In this document: piece by piece, positions 46,620 through 55,696 of the stretch
How the letters are laid out: each line of letters starts with the position of its first letter
Position numbering within the stretch: position 1 is the first letter of the stretch
DNA from: Algoriphagus boseongensis
Lineage (GTDB): Bacteria > Bacteroidota > Bacteroidia > Cytophagales > Cyclobacteriaceae
DNA length: 64,000 nt
Reading direction: 5' to 3'
Assembly (NCBI RefSeq): GCF_004362805.1
Contig: NZ_SNYF01000005.1
Span: 539,691-603,690 of the forward strand
The notes under the pieces: model-generated
Database searches by the model: none
Seen by the model: the letters and a program-made list of their open reading frames with translations, nothing else
What the model was told of the DNA's origin: nothing
Position numbers and translations under genes: made by a program

Positions 46620-48061
46620 GACTTGAAATTGGAAGGGGAAAAGTCAAAATAATTCTTGGCATTGTGGTAGCAAATATCGCTGATCAATTTACCCAGCCAT
46701 TTTTCATCCCAAGGCAATTCTCCATTCTCTACATCCTGCCCGAACAAATTGCAGAGGATTCTTCTGAAATACTCATGTCTGGGGAAGGAAAGAAAACTTC
46801 TGGAATCCGTCAGCATTCCGATAAAGCAACTGATTAGTCCCATGTTGGAAAGCGTATTCATTTGTTTTTCCATTCCGTCTTTTTGATCAAGATACCACCA
46901 ACCGGATCCGAATTGGATTTTACCTTTGACAGAGCCATCGTTGAAGTTTCCGATCATGGTTGCAAAAACCTCATTATCTCTAGGATTGAGGTTGTAGATC
47001 ACTGTTTTTGCCAATTGATCTTTTGCATCCAAATCATTCAGGAAAGAGGCCAAGGCTTTTGCTTGGTCAAAATCCCCAATGGAATCAAAACCTGTATCTG
47101 GACCCAGAGTACTTAACATTCTTGAATTGGTGTTTCTCAGGGCTCCAAGATGAAACTGTTGTACCCAGCCTTTGGCGTGATACATTTTGCAAAGTTTGCG
47201 AAGAACTTTATGCTTGAAATATTCTACCTCCTCGGAGTTAGGAATATTGCCTCGTAGTACCTTCTGCAATATCCCATCTGCGGATAGCTTTGAATTGGTC
47301 GAGAAATACAAGTTTTCCAAACCATGATCTGAAAGTCTACATCCATTAGCATGGAAGAAATCTACCCGATTTGCCAAGGCCTCAATTAATGTTTCAAAAG
47401 AGTTGACTTCAATTCCGGATACTTCTCCAAGTTTACTTAAGTAAGAAGCATAAGCTTCAGGATTCTCAATAGAGAAGGACTTATCGGGGCGAAATGCAGG
47501 ATATAATCCTAGCTTATTTCCCTGAGTCAAGTATTGCTTATGGAATTCCAATGAATCTATGGGATCATCCGTTGAGCAAACCACTTCCACGTTCATGGAA
47601 TCCAAAAGCCCTCTTGCTCGGAACTTGTCCTCCTGAAGCATTTCAGAGGTTTTGAAATAAACTTCAGCTGAATTATTTGGGGTCAAAAGTTCCTCTACTC
47701 CAAAGTATCTCCTCAATTCCATATGACTCCAATGGTAAAGAGGATTTCTCATGGTAAAGGGTAGGGCATAGGCCCATTTTTCAAACTTTTCCGGATCAGA
47801 AGCCTGCCCTGTTATGAAATGCTCATTAATTCCCAAAGTCCGCATAGCCCTCCATTTGTAATGGTCACCAGCTAGCCAAATTTTACTGATGTTTTCAAAC
47901 TTCCTGTTTGTCGCAATTTCGGCTGGAGGAAGATGATTGTGGTAATCTATGATTGGGAGGTTTTTTGCGTAGTCGTGATAAAGAATCTTGGCAAATTCAT
48001 TTTGAAGTAAAAAATCCTCAGAGAGAAAGGAGTTCTTGGTTTCAGAAGTAAACATATACAA
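46616..48061 (-). CDS. uxaC: Glucuronate isomerase
   Basis: 481 residues. It isomerises D-glucuronate to D-fructuronate or galacturonate to tagaturonate. LPIIDYHNHLPP near 36 holds metal-binding His pairs, and WAYALPFTMRNPLYHWSHMELRRYFGV, CSTDDPIDSLEFH and HLGALRNTN are typical. It is the first gene of the catabolic operon; the LacI-type operator at 48136 lies 75 bases upstream. Confidence 0.96.
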   Translation of the reverse strand: MYMFTSETKNSFLSEDFLLQNEFAKILYHDYAKNLPIIDYHNHLPPAEIATNRKFENISKIWLAGDHYKWRAMRTLGINEHFITGQASDPEKFEKWAYALPFTMRNPLYHWSHMELRRYFGVEELLTPNNSAEVYFKTSEMLQEDKFRARGLLDSMNVEVVCSTDDPIDSLEFHKQYLTQGNKLGLYPAFRPDKSFSIENPEAYASYLSKLGEVSGIEVNSFETLIEALANRVDFFHANGCRLSDHGLENLYFSTNSKLSADGILQKVLRGNIPNSEEVEYFKHKVLRKLCKMYHAKGWVQQFHLGALRNTNSRMLSTLGPDTGFDSIGDFDQAKALASFLNDLDAKDQLAKTVIYNLNPRDNEVFATMIGNFNDGSVKGKIQFGSGWWYLDQKDGMEKQMNTLSNMGLISCFIGMLTDSRSFLSFPRHEYFRRILCNLFGQDVENGELPWDEKWLGKLISDICYHNAKNYFDFSPSNFKS

Positions 48062-48135
48062 TATGAGTAGGCTAGCTGGGTATATTATCTAAGCTTAAAT
48101 TTATCCTTTAACCCTATGCGTTTTCATTTTTTCAT

Positions 48136-48149
48136 CGGAAACGTTTGCA
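48136..48149 (-). promoter_or_regulatory. LacI-type operator 1 (uxaC / lacI)
   Basis: CGGAAACGTTTGCA is a LacI-family half-palindrome (core AAACGTTT) between uxaC and its divergent LacI regulator. It matches the sites at 54191 and 57141. Confidence 0.7.
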
Positions 48150-48234
48150 CATATTATTTAAGTGGAAAAAATTTAATATTTTGAACAACCTAAATTTTTT
48201 AAGCAACTTTTAGGTCAATAAACCCAATCTATCT

Positions 48235-49260
48235 ATGAATACTGGAGTTAATTTGAAAGAATTGGCTGCTGAGTTGAAACTCTCCCCTTCGACAGTTTCA
48301 AGAGCCCTAAATGATAGCTACGAAATCAGCGAGGCTACCAAGAAAAAGGTGATCAGTATGGCCGAAAAGCTGAATTACCAGCCTAATCCATTTGCTCGAA
48401 GTCTAAGAGAGAACAAAAGCAAAACCATTGCCGTGGTAATTCCCGAACGAATGAGTAGCTTCTTTTCGAAAGTAGTCGACGGGATTGAAGAAATTACCCA
48501 GCAGTATGGATACCATCTTTTGGTATATAGTACCCATGAAGATGTAGATAGGGAAAAGAAGATTGTCAATTTATTAATGAATGGAAGGGCAGATGCGATT
48601 ATCATGTCTGTTTCCAGTCAAACTAGCGATATTTCCCATTTGACGAGATTACACGAAAGGGGATTTCCATTGGTATTTTTTGATAGGATTTGCTCAGATA
48701 TCCCTACTACCAAATTCATTACCAATGACTATGAGAGCGGTTTTGAAGGAACTAAACACCTTATCCAGCAAGGATGTAGAAAAATTGCATTCTTAATGCT
48801 TTCCAAAGAGCTTTCTATTACCAAAGATAGATACAGAGGGTATTTGGATGCCTTGAAGCAGGCTGGATTATCTCCCGAACCTCAATTAAATATCACCTGC
48901 TGCCAAGAGGAGGAAGAAAATATTGAATCAATCCGCAAATTATTAGATGGGCCAAATAGACCTGATGGGATATTGTCATCTGTTGAAAAATTGGCTCTAG
49001 CTACGTATCACGCAGTGAAAAGAACTCATCTTAGGATCCCAAATGATATTAAAATCATCAGCTTCTTTTCAAATCTTAGTATTGCGAGTCTTCTGAATCC
49101 TTCGCTTACTACTATCACTCAACCTGCATTTAATATTGGAGAGGAATGTGCCAAACTTCTGATGAAGAAGTTAACCAAACCCCGTCAACCTGACCTTCCA
49201 AATCAGGTAATAACCATTCCTTCAAATATTACAATTAGATCTTCAACCATTGTCGTATAA
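48235..49260 (+). CDS. LacI-family transcriptional regulator
   Basis: 341 residues. The N-terminal HTH (NLKELAAELKLSPSTVSRALND at about 5-26) and hinge helix (NPFARSLRENKS) are intact, followed by a periplasmic-binding-protein-like sensor domain. It binds palindromes such as those at 48136, 54191 and 57141. The effector is probably a product of the uronic acid pathway, but this is not visible in the sequence. Divergent from uxaC. Confidence 0.92.
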   Translation: MNTGVNLKELAAELKLSPSTVSRALNDSYEISEATKKKVISMAEKLNYQPNPFARSLRENKSKTIAVVIPERMSSFFSKVVDGIEEITQQYGYHLLVYSTHEDVDREKKIVNLLMNGRADAIIMSVSSQTSDISHLTRLHERGFPLVFFDRICSDIPTTKFITNDYESGFEGTKHLIQQGCRKIAFLMLSKELSITKDRYRGYLDALKQAGLSPEPQLNITCCQEEEENIESIRKLLDGPNRPDGILSSVEKLALATYHAVKRTHLRIPNDIKIISFFSNLSIASLLNPSLTTITQPAFNIGEECAKLLMKKLTKPRQPDLPNQVITIPSNITIRSSTIVV

Positions 49261-49282
49261 TTTGTTTTGGTTTTCTTAATTG

Positions 49283-49317
49283 AAAAAGGGTCCCGGAATT
49301 TCCGGGACCCTTTTTTT
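49283..49317. terminator. Bidirectional terminator between lacI-type gene and susD
   Basis: A 16-bp stem (AAAAAGGGTCCCGGAA with its complement) with a T tract serves the two convergent genes. Confidence 0.88.
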
Positions 49318-49332
49318 ATGTGCCATAGCCTC

Positions 49333-51012
49333 TTAGTAGCCAGGGTTTTGAGGGAATGCTTCAGCTCCCCCCTGAGCTCGGTCTATTTGATTTTGAGGAA
49401 TTGGTCTCAATACATGGAAGTCTTTGATATTTGGTGCAGCTTGTGGATTATAAAGCTTCACTCTCTCAATCAAATTACCCCATCTTTTCAAATCCAACCA
49501 ACGGGTTTGCTCACCTGTCAATTCCCTTGCTCTTTCTTCCATCAAAAACTCGAAAGTCATTTGAGCAGGGGTGATTTCCATAGCGGTTTGTTTTCCAGGC
49601 CAAGCAGCTCTTCTTCTTACTACATTGATGGTAGCTGTGGCTTCAGCTATTTTGTTCTGACGGAATTGTGCCTCAGCCAATAGGAGATACGTGTCAGCCA
49701 AACGCATTGCAATGTAATCTCTACCACCTTCAAACTGAGTTCTGTCCACTCGTCCTGGATCAAGGTGCTTAGTCAAAGCTGGGAACAGTTTTTCGTCATA
49801 TCTGCTTGGTACCAAAACCTGATACTTCTTTTTTGCTCTTTCTGCTGCTGGCATTTCATATCCAGGAAGGAACATAGTAGTGTCACCAGTGGCAAAGGTC
49901 AAAGACGCTTTAGAGTTGTCAAAGGTAGTATTATAAGTTCCCGGTCTGTTAGAAAGGTAGGTGTCCTTGTAAGACTTCTTGTATCTACTGTCGTTTTCAC
50001 GATTCTGGAATACCTTCTCCATCGCATACACAGTAGGTCTATATCTCTTAAATGGACGACCATTTTCAGTATCTCTCTGCATACCTGGTTGGGTATCATA
50101 CTCCATTAGGAAGAACACGTGAGAGTTATTTCCGCCACCATTGGTTAATGGGCTTCTGGTATACTGAACAGACCAAATCACTTCATCATTAATCTCATTA
50201 CCAAAAGCATGAACTTGTCCGAAATCAGGAAGAAGTTTTAATCCAACTGTATTGGTAACAACGGCGTTTAGTTCAGTTTCTGCTTTTGCAAAATCATCAC
50301 CTGCTTTAGCAGAAGAGGTTCCTTTGGTCAAATATACCCTGCCCAACAAATGTCTGGCTGCCGCTTGAGTGGCTCGTCCATACTGAGATGAAGCTTTTTT
50401 GTTTTCCAAACCAGGCACTGCTTCTGTCAAATCCTTGATAATTGCAGCATAAACCTCAGCTTCAGAATTTCGCTTAACTTCTTTGGTAGGCACCAATGTC
50501 TCAGAAAGTCTCAACTCTACTGGTCCAAATAGCTGAACCAAAAGGAAGTAATGGTGAGCCCGAATAAATTTAGCCTCAGCCACTCGTTGAGTTTTTAAGG
50601 CTTCACTCATTCCTGTGACATTTGGAGTTCGATCAACCACAGCATTGGCTGTGTTGATTCCTCTATACAATTCATCCCAAAGTTCACGAACATGTCCATT
50701 CTGAGAATCAAATTGGTTGGTATAAGTATTCATGAATTTCCATGAACCATCAGCACCATTGGTGTAGATATCTGTACCAAATTCAGTGAAATTGTTTCCT
50801 CTTTCTGTACCATACCAAATTCTCATGGTACTATAAGCTGCAGCAACAGCATCATCAATCCCTTTTGCGGTATTTAAATAATCACTACCGATTTGAGAGA
50901 TTACATCTTCCTGCAACGCATCCTGGCAAGACTGAGCGAAAAGAAGGCTCAATGCCAAGGCACCCACTTTTGTCAGGTTTCTTACTTTATATTTTAAATT
51001 AGAATTTTTCAT
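49333..51012 (-). CDS. SusD/RagB outer-membrane nutrient-binding lipoprotein
   Basis: 559 residues. A lipoprotein signal ends FAQSC with the Cys at 29. The family's helical TPR-like core is visible (AKFIRAHHYFLLVQLFGPV), as is RLADTYLLLAEAQFRQNK and the C-terminal FEFLMEERARELTGEQTRWLDLKRWGNLIERV typical of SusD. It binds the glycan at the cell surface as the lid of the SusC channel. Lies 18 bases after susC; terminator follows. Substrate inferred from neighbours to be a uronic-acid glycoside. Confidence 0.95.
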   Translation of the reverse strand: MKNSNLKYKVRNLTKVGALALSLLFAQSCQDALQEDVISQIGSDYLNTAKGIDDAVAAAYSTMRIWYGTERGNNFTEFGTDIYTNGADGSWKFMNTYTNQFDSQNGHVRELWDELYRGINTANAVVDRTPNVTGMSEALKTQRVAEAKFIRAHHYFLLVQLFGPVELRLSETLVPTKEVKRNSEAEVYAAIIKDLTEAVPGLENKKASSQYGRATQAAARHLLGRVYLTKGTSSAKAGDDFAKAETELNAVVTNTVGLKLLPDFGQVHAFGNEINDEVIWSVQYTRSPLTNGGGNNSHVFFLMEYDTQPGMQRDTENGRPFKRYRPTVYAMEKVFQNRENDSRYKKSYKDTYLSNRPGTYNTTFDNSKASLTFATGDTTMFLPGYEMPAAERAKKKYQVLVPSRYDEKLFPALTKHLDPGRVDRTQFEGGRDYIAMRLADTYLLLAEAQFRQNKIAEATATINVVRRRAAWPGKQTAMEITPAQMTFEFLMEERARELTGEQTRWLDLKRWGNLIERVKLYNPQAAPNIKDFHVLRPIPQNQIDRAQGGAEAFPQNPGY

Positions 51013-51029
51013 TGTCTTCGTGCTTTTGG

Positions 51030-54000
51030 TTAAAATTTAGCATTGATACCAAAGGTGAATTGAACTACAGGAGGAGCGATGTTAGCGTTGATTACTCCAC
51101 CTTCTACACCTTGTTCACCATCAATAAAGGTCTCAGGATCGATTCCTTTATGCACTTTTCTGTATTCAGAGAAGATAAATGGATTCTGAATACTGGAATA
51201 CAATCTTAGGCTTGAAAAACCGATTTTATCGATTAGGCTTCTCGAGAAATTGTAGCCAAAGTTGATGTTTCTGACTTTGATGAAGGTTCCATCAAATAAG
51301 GACATCGAAGAGTTATACTTTGGAAACTCCTGATTCTGATTTGGTCTTGGATACAGATTGGTTGGATTGTTTGGAGTCCAATAGTCCACAGCCAAGTTGT
51401 TGTATCTTCCAAAGAGTGTATTGAACTGCTGGTGGAACTGGCTTCTGATCATAGATCCAAATCTTCCGAACACAAAGAAGGATAAGTCAAATCCTTTGAA
51501 AGTAAATCGGTTGGTCATACCAATTGCAAAATCAGCTACTGCAGATCCTAGGATTACACGGTCAAGTGAGTTGATTCTTCCGTCACCATTGGTATCCTGA
51601 ACTTTGATTTCACCTGGTTTGTCACCAAAGCTAGCAGCCAAATCTTTTTCTGAGGTTTGCCAAATACCTACTTTTTTCAAATCATAGAAAACAGTAAGTG
51701 GCTGTCCAATAAATCTGCCTGCTGCGATATCATCTCCATTAGGAAGAGATACGATTTTCTCTCTGTTTCTGGTGAAAATGATATCAGTTGACCAGGTAAA
51801 GTCACCCTTTTCAATGTTCAGAGTGGATAGAGTTAATTCAATACCCTTGTTCTGAGTTTCTCCAATGTTGGTAGTGAATCCTCCAAAACCTGTTGAGTTT
51901 GGAAGTGGCTGAGGGGCAAGTAGGTCAGAAGTATTGGTTATATAGTATTCAAACGTACCAAAGATTCTGTTCTTGAAAATGGCGAAGTCAAAACCAGTAT
52001 TGAAGGTGGTCGAAGTTTCCCATCTCAAATCCGGATTACCGATTGTATTTGGTCTATAACCGAAAGCTGCTGTATTATCCCATGCGTAGCTGGTTCTTCC
52101 TAATAAAGCTTGAGTCTGGTAAGGAGTGATCGCCTGATTACCAATAGAACCGTAGCTAACTCGGAATTTCAATTGATCCAGCCAAGAGGAGTTCTTCAAG
52201 AATTCTTCCTGATGCATATTCCAACCGAATGCCACAGATGGGAAGAAACCAAACTTGTTGTTTTCACCGAATCTGGAGCTACCGTCAGCCCGGATTGTAC
52301 CAGTTAAAAGGTATTTTCCTTTATAGCCATAGTTCACTCTAGCCATGTAAGAAAGAAGTGCCCATTCAACCAGGTTAGTGTTTGCACCGGTGATCTGGGA
52401 AGCATCACCTAGTCTATGGTAAAGCTGTGAAGGAGCAGGGATACCAAGAACACTGATTGAGCTCTGCTCAAATTTATCCTTCTGGAAAGACTGCAATAAG
52501 GTCACATTAATATTGTGATCTGTATTGAATGTCTTATCGTAAGTCAAAATATTTTCTAAAGTATAATTGAAATTGAATCGATCATCTACGCTACCAGTTG
52601 CGTCTCCGCCTCTTCTGGCATTAGTTTGAGATCCTGTGAATCTTCCATTTCTTTCGATATTCAAATCAGGACCAAAGTTCAATCGATACGTCAAGCCTTT
52701 GACAATCTCCCAATTCAGATAAATACTATTAAATACTCTTCTTCTGAACGTTTCATCAACTTGAGCTCCGGGAACTACTTCTGCAAATGGGTTAGTTCTC
52801 AAACCGTCAGAGGTTGGAAGGAAGATTAGATTTCCTTCATCATCATAAGGTTTTCCAAGTGGGTTTTCCTGTAAAGCTCCCCCGATAGGGTTGAAGTTTT
52901 CACCATTTCTTTCACTAAAAGAAACCAAGGTGGATGTTCCAATTCTTACTTTATCATTGATCTTGTGATCCAAATTGATTCGGAAGGTATAGCGAGAAAA
53001 GTCTTGATTTTGGATTACCCCTACATCTTTGAAATAGTTTCCAGAAACAAAGAATGTAGTCTTATCATTTCCCCCAGATACTCCGATTTGGTGGCTTTGA
53101 ATACTACCTTGTCTCATCAATCCAGCTACGTAATCGGTACTTCTTCCCAATTGAATACTTTCCAATTCCACTGGTTCGAATAACTTGGCGTCGGCTTCGG
53201 GAGTTGATGGTCCTTCTGGATAGTTTCCTGTAGCTCTTCTTGATTCTCTTTTGTATTCAGCAAATCCAGGTCCGTCGAATACTTCGATTCTTCCCAACTC
53301 ATTGCTTACACCATAGTAAGAATCCAAAGAAACTACGGTTTTACCTGCATTACCTCTTTTAGTAGTAATCAAAACCACCCCGTTAGAGCCTCTGGAACCA
53401 TAAATAGCGGTAGCAGAAGCATCTTTCAATACCTCCATGGAAGTAATGTCATTTGGGTTGATGTCTTCCATACCGCCTACAGTAGGGATACCATCAATTA
53501 CATATAGCGGTTCATTGGAAGCGTTAAACGATCTTCTACCTCGAATACGAACCTGAGGAGCTGAACCCGGCTTAGAACCAGGCTGAACCACGTCCACACC
53601 AGCCGCTCTACCTTGCAAAGCTTGTCTGGCATCTGTGATAGGAAGTTCTTGGATTTCTTTATTTCCAACAGAAGAAATAGCACCCGTTAATTGACTTTTC
53701 TTTTGGGTACCATAACCCACCACCACAACTTCTTCCAAGTCAGCAAGGTCAGGAGAGAGGTTTACGTTTATTCTGGTTCTGCTTCCTACAGCTTCTTCTA
53801 CTGTATTGTAGCCAATAAATGAAAACACCAAGGTCGAATTGCTTGGCGAAGAGATGGAATACTTTCCATCCAAGTCGGTAGTGGTTCCTCGGGTAGTCCC
53901 TTTGACCAAAATCGAGACCCCAGGCAATGGAGTCCCCGATTCGTCATAGACTGTCCCAGTTACCTGCACATCCTGGGCTTGAGCAATTCCAATGCTCAGC

Positions 54001-54047
54001 ACCATCATCAACACTACCGAGAGGTAAGTGTAAAATTTTGTACGCAT
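51030..54047 (-). CDS. SusC/RagA TonB-dependent outer-membrane transporter
   Basis: 1005 residues. Signal peptide of about 24 residues; CarboxypepD_reg domain about 28-105 (VTGTVYDESGTPLPGVSILVKG); a TonB-box-like VVVVGYGTQKKSQLTGA; plug with LQGRAAGVDVV, IRGRRSFNASNEPLYVIDGIP, DASATAIYGSRGSNGVVLITTKRG; then a 22-strand-type barrel ending in VQFTFGINAKF. It imports an oligosaccharide across the outer membrane. A LacI-type operator lies 144 bases upstream. Confidence 0.97.
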   Translation of the reverse strand: MRTKFYTYLSVVLMMVLSIGIAQAQDVQVTGTVYDESGTPLPGVSILVKGTTRGTTTDLDGKYSISSPSNSTLVFSFIGYNTVEEAVGSRTRINVNLSPDLADLEEVVVVGYGTQKKSQLTGAISSVGNKEIQELPITDARQALQGRAAGVDVVQPGSKPGSAPQVRIRGRRSFNASNEPLYVIDGIPTVGGMEDINPNDITSMEVLKDASATAIYGSRGSNGVVLITTKRGNAGKTVVSLDSYYGVSNELGRIEVFDGPGFAEYKRESRRATGNYPEGPSTPEADAKLFEPVELESIQLGRSTDYVAGLMRQGSIQSHQIGVSGGNDKTTFFVSGNYFKDVGVIQNQDFSRYTFRINLDHKINDKVRIGTSTLVSFSERNGENFNPIGGALQENPLGKPYDDEGNLIFLPTSDGLRTNPFAEVVPGAQVDETFRRRVFNSIYLNWEIVKGLTYRLNFGPDLNIERNGRFTGSQTNARRGGDATGSVDDRFNFNYTLENILTYDKTFNTDHNINVTLLQSFQKDKFEQSSISVLGIPAPSQLYHRLGDASQITGANTNLVEWALLSYMARVNYGYKGKYLLTGTIRADGSSRFGENNKFGFFPSVAFGWNMHQEEFLKNSSWLDQLKFRVSYGSIGNQAITPYQTQALLGRTSYAWDNTAAFGYRPNTIGNPDLRWETSTTFNTGFDFAIFKNRIFGTFEYYITNTSDLLAPQPLPNSTGFGGFTTNIGETQNKGIELTLSTLNIEKGDFTWSTDIIFTRNREKIVSLPNGDDIAAGRFIGQPLTVFYDLKKVGIWQTSEKDLAASFGDKPGEIKVQDTNGDGRINSLDRVILGSAVADFAIGMTNRFTFKGFDLSFFVFGRFGSMIRSQFHQQFNTLFGRYNNLAVDYWTPNNPTNLYPRPNQNQEFPKYNSSMSLFDGTFIKVRNINFGYNFSRSLIDKIGFSSLRLYSSIQNPFIFSEYRKVHKGIDPETFIDGEQGVEGGVINANIAPPVVQFTFGINAKF

Positions 54048-54190
54048 AGTTTAAGGGGTTATTGTTAATAGATAGATTAGATTTTTCCTGTTTTTTTAAA
54101 TTGGTTATGAGTGGAAAAAAAACTCGGTTTTCGATAGTAAAAAGGTAGACAGAAGGAAAAATGAATTCAACACCTAAACTCTCTGATTTA

Positions 54191-54204
54191 CGGAATCGAT
54201 TGCG
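54191..54204 (-). promoter_or_regulatory. LacI-type operator 2 (susC)
   Basis: CGGAATCGATTGCG is palindromic apart from one base pair and fits the shared motif cgSAAWCGWTTGCR. It is 144 bases before the susC start codon. Confidence 0.65.
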
Positions 54205-54270
54205 CGTGAATTAAACTGATTTTCAATAGGGTATATTCAAAAACTTTATTCGCCAACCGGTAAATAAAAA

Positions 54271-54297
54271 CACCCGGATCTTTATCAAACCCGGGTG
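54271..54297 (-). terminator. Terminator after the Gfo/Idh gene
   Basis: A 7-bp stem CACCCGG with its complement, a 13-base loop and a minus-strand TTTTTATTTA tail, placed 39 bases after the gene. It separates this transcript from susCD. Confidence 0.75.
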
Positions 54298-54335
54298 CTC
54301 TGGTAATTAAGGAAAACAATCAAACAACAAACAAA

Positions 54336-55685
54336 CTATAGCTTAGGTGGCTCCCATCCTTTTTCATATTCTCTTGACCATAAGGCCATTGCTTTCGGAG
54401 AATTGGTGATGTGCCCATTTTTTGAATCACATACCAAGGTTTCGCCGGTACGATAGGAGATATTGGCCAAATGACAAAGCAGGGTGGAAACAGCTCCTTC
54501 CTCAATGGTAGAGTTTTGTTTTTCGATTCCTCGCACAGCATTGAAGAAATTGACCACGTGGGTGGTGCTCATGTCTCCGCCGCCCCCCAATTGGGTTCCA
54601 GCCTCTGAGCCACCACCTTTATTCTCTTTTACTTTCTTGCCCTGTCTGTCATACTGCGTATATCCATTTCGGTTGACAAAGACAGTTCCTTCAGATCCAT
54701 AGATGATGGTTCCTCGATCAGCTCCATATGTATTGTAATTATTGCGGCTTTTACCATCCCATTCGATTACTGAGCCATTTTCGAAAGTAAACTGGGCCTC
54801 CATAGTATCATACATGGTCCAACCGTCATTTAGAAAATGTCTTTTGGCAGCTTCCACTTCTACCTTACTTGGGTATGATACCTGAAGCGCCCATCTGGCT
54901 ACGTCCAGTTCGTGTGTGGCATTATTTCCTGTTTCTGCAGTTCCATAATCCCATCCGTACCAATGCCAATTGTAGTCCCAGGTATCATGGGTGTAAGGCT
55001 TTCTTGGTGCTGGTCCTTGGAATAATTCCCAATCAAGGCCTTGCGGTGCCGGTGCTGGTTTGGCAACAGGTACTTCCCCACGCCCATTGCTATAAAAAGC
55101 GGTGGCTTTATAAACCTGACCAATGACACCGGCATGAATAGCGGCAATGATTTCCCGGCTTTCAGGAGCTGATCGCTGCTGGTTACCCATTTGGACTACC
55201 TTGTTGTATTTCTTTTGCAGCGCAATGAGCAATTCTCCTTCACGAGGATTATGCGAGCAGGGCTTTTCCACATACACGTGCTTTCCACGTTCCAGAGCAA
55301 GCCAGGTCCCAGGAGCATGCCAGTGATCGGGTGTGGCATTGATCAATACATCCACTTCCTTATCATCCAAAACTTTGAAAATATTCTGTTCCTGCTTTGG
55401 ATTGTAATCTATGTGTTTTGCGAAGTTGTTCGCTGCTTTTGGCATCTGGGAAAGCATGGCATCACAGAGGTAAAGCAGATTGACATTGCTGGACTTCAAT
55501 CCTATTGGCTCATAAAAAGCCCCCAATCTTCTTCCTAATCCGGCAATGGCCACATTCAGCCGTTCATTTGCACCGATAATCCTTGCGTAGGACTTAGGAG
55601 AAAATGCCAGAGAACCCAATGCGGAAATCCCTAGAGATGCTGCAGTGGTTTTTTTTAGAAAATCTCTTCTACTAGAATCATTCAT
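54336..55685 (-). CDS. Gfo/Idh/MocA-family oxidoreductase with Tat-type signal
   Basis: 449 residues. A twin-arginine export signal (SSRRDFLKK at 4-12) is followed by the NAD(P)-binding fold (NVAIAGLGRRLG), the EKP active-site motif (VYVEKPCSHN), and the C-terminal alpha/beta domain. Exported members of this family act on sugars with the cofactor bound tightly. It follows the DUF1080 gene by 11 bases; together they fit a route in which a glycoside is oxidised at C3 before cleavage. The substrate is inferred. Confidence 0.9.
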   Translation of the reverse strand: MNDSSRRDFLKKTTAASLGISALGSLAFSPKSYARIIGANERLNVAIAGLGRRLGAFYEPIGLKSSNVNLLYLCDAMLSQMPKAANNFAKHIDYNPKQEQNIFKVLDDKEVDVLINATPDHWHAPGTWLALERGKHVYVEKPCSHNPREGELLIALQKKYNKVVQMGNQQRSAPESREIIAAIHAGVIGQVYKATAFYSNGRGEVPVAKPAPAPQGLDWELFQGPAPRKPYTHDTWDYNWHWYGWDYGTAETGNNATHELDVARWALQVSYPSKVEVEAAKRHFLNDGWTMYDTMEAQFTFENGSVIEWDGKSRNNYNTYGADRGTIIYGSEGTVFVNRNGYTQYDRQGKKVKENKGGGSEAGTQLGGGGDMSTTHVVNFFNAVRGIEKQNSTIEEGAVSTLLCHLANISYRTGETLVCDSKNGHITNSPKAMALWSREYEKGWEPPKL

Positions 55686-55696
55686 GGCTTTTGGAT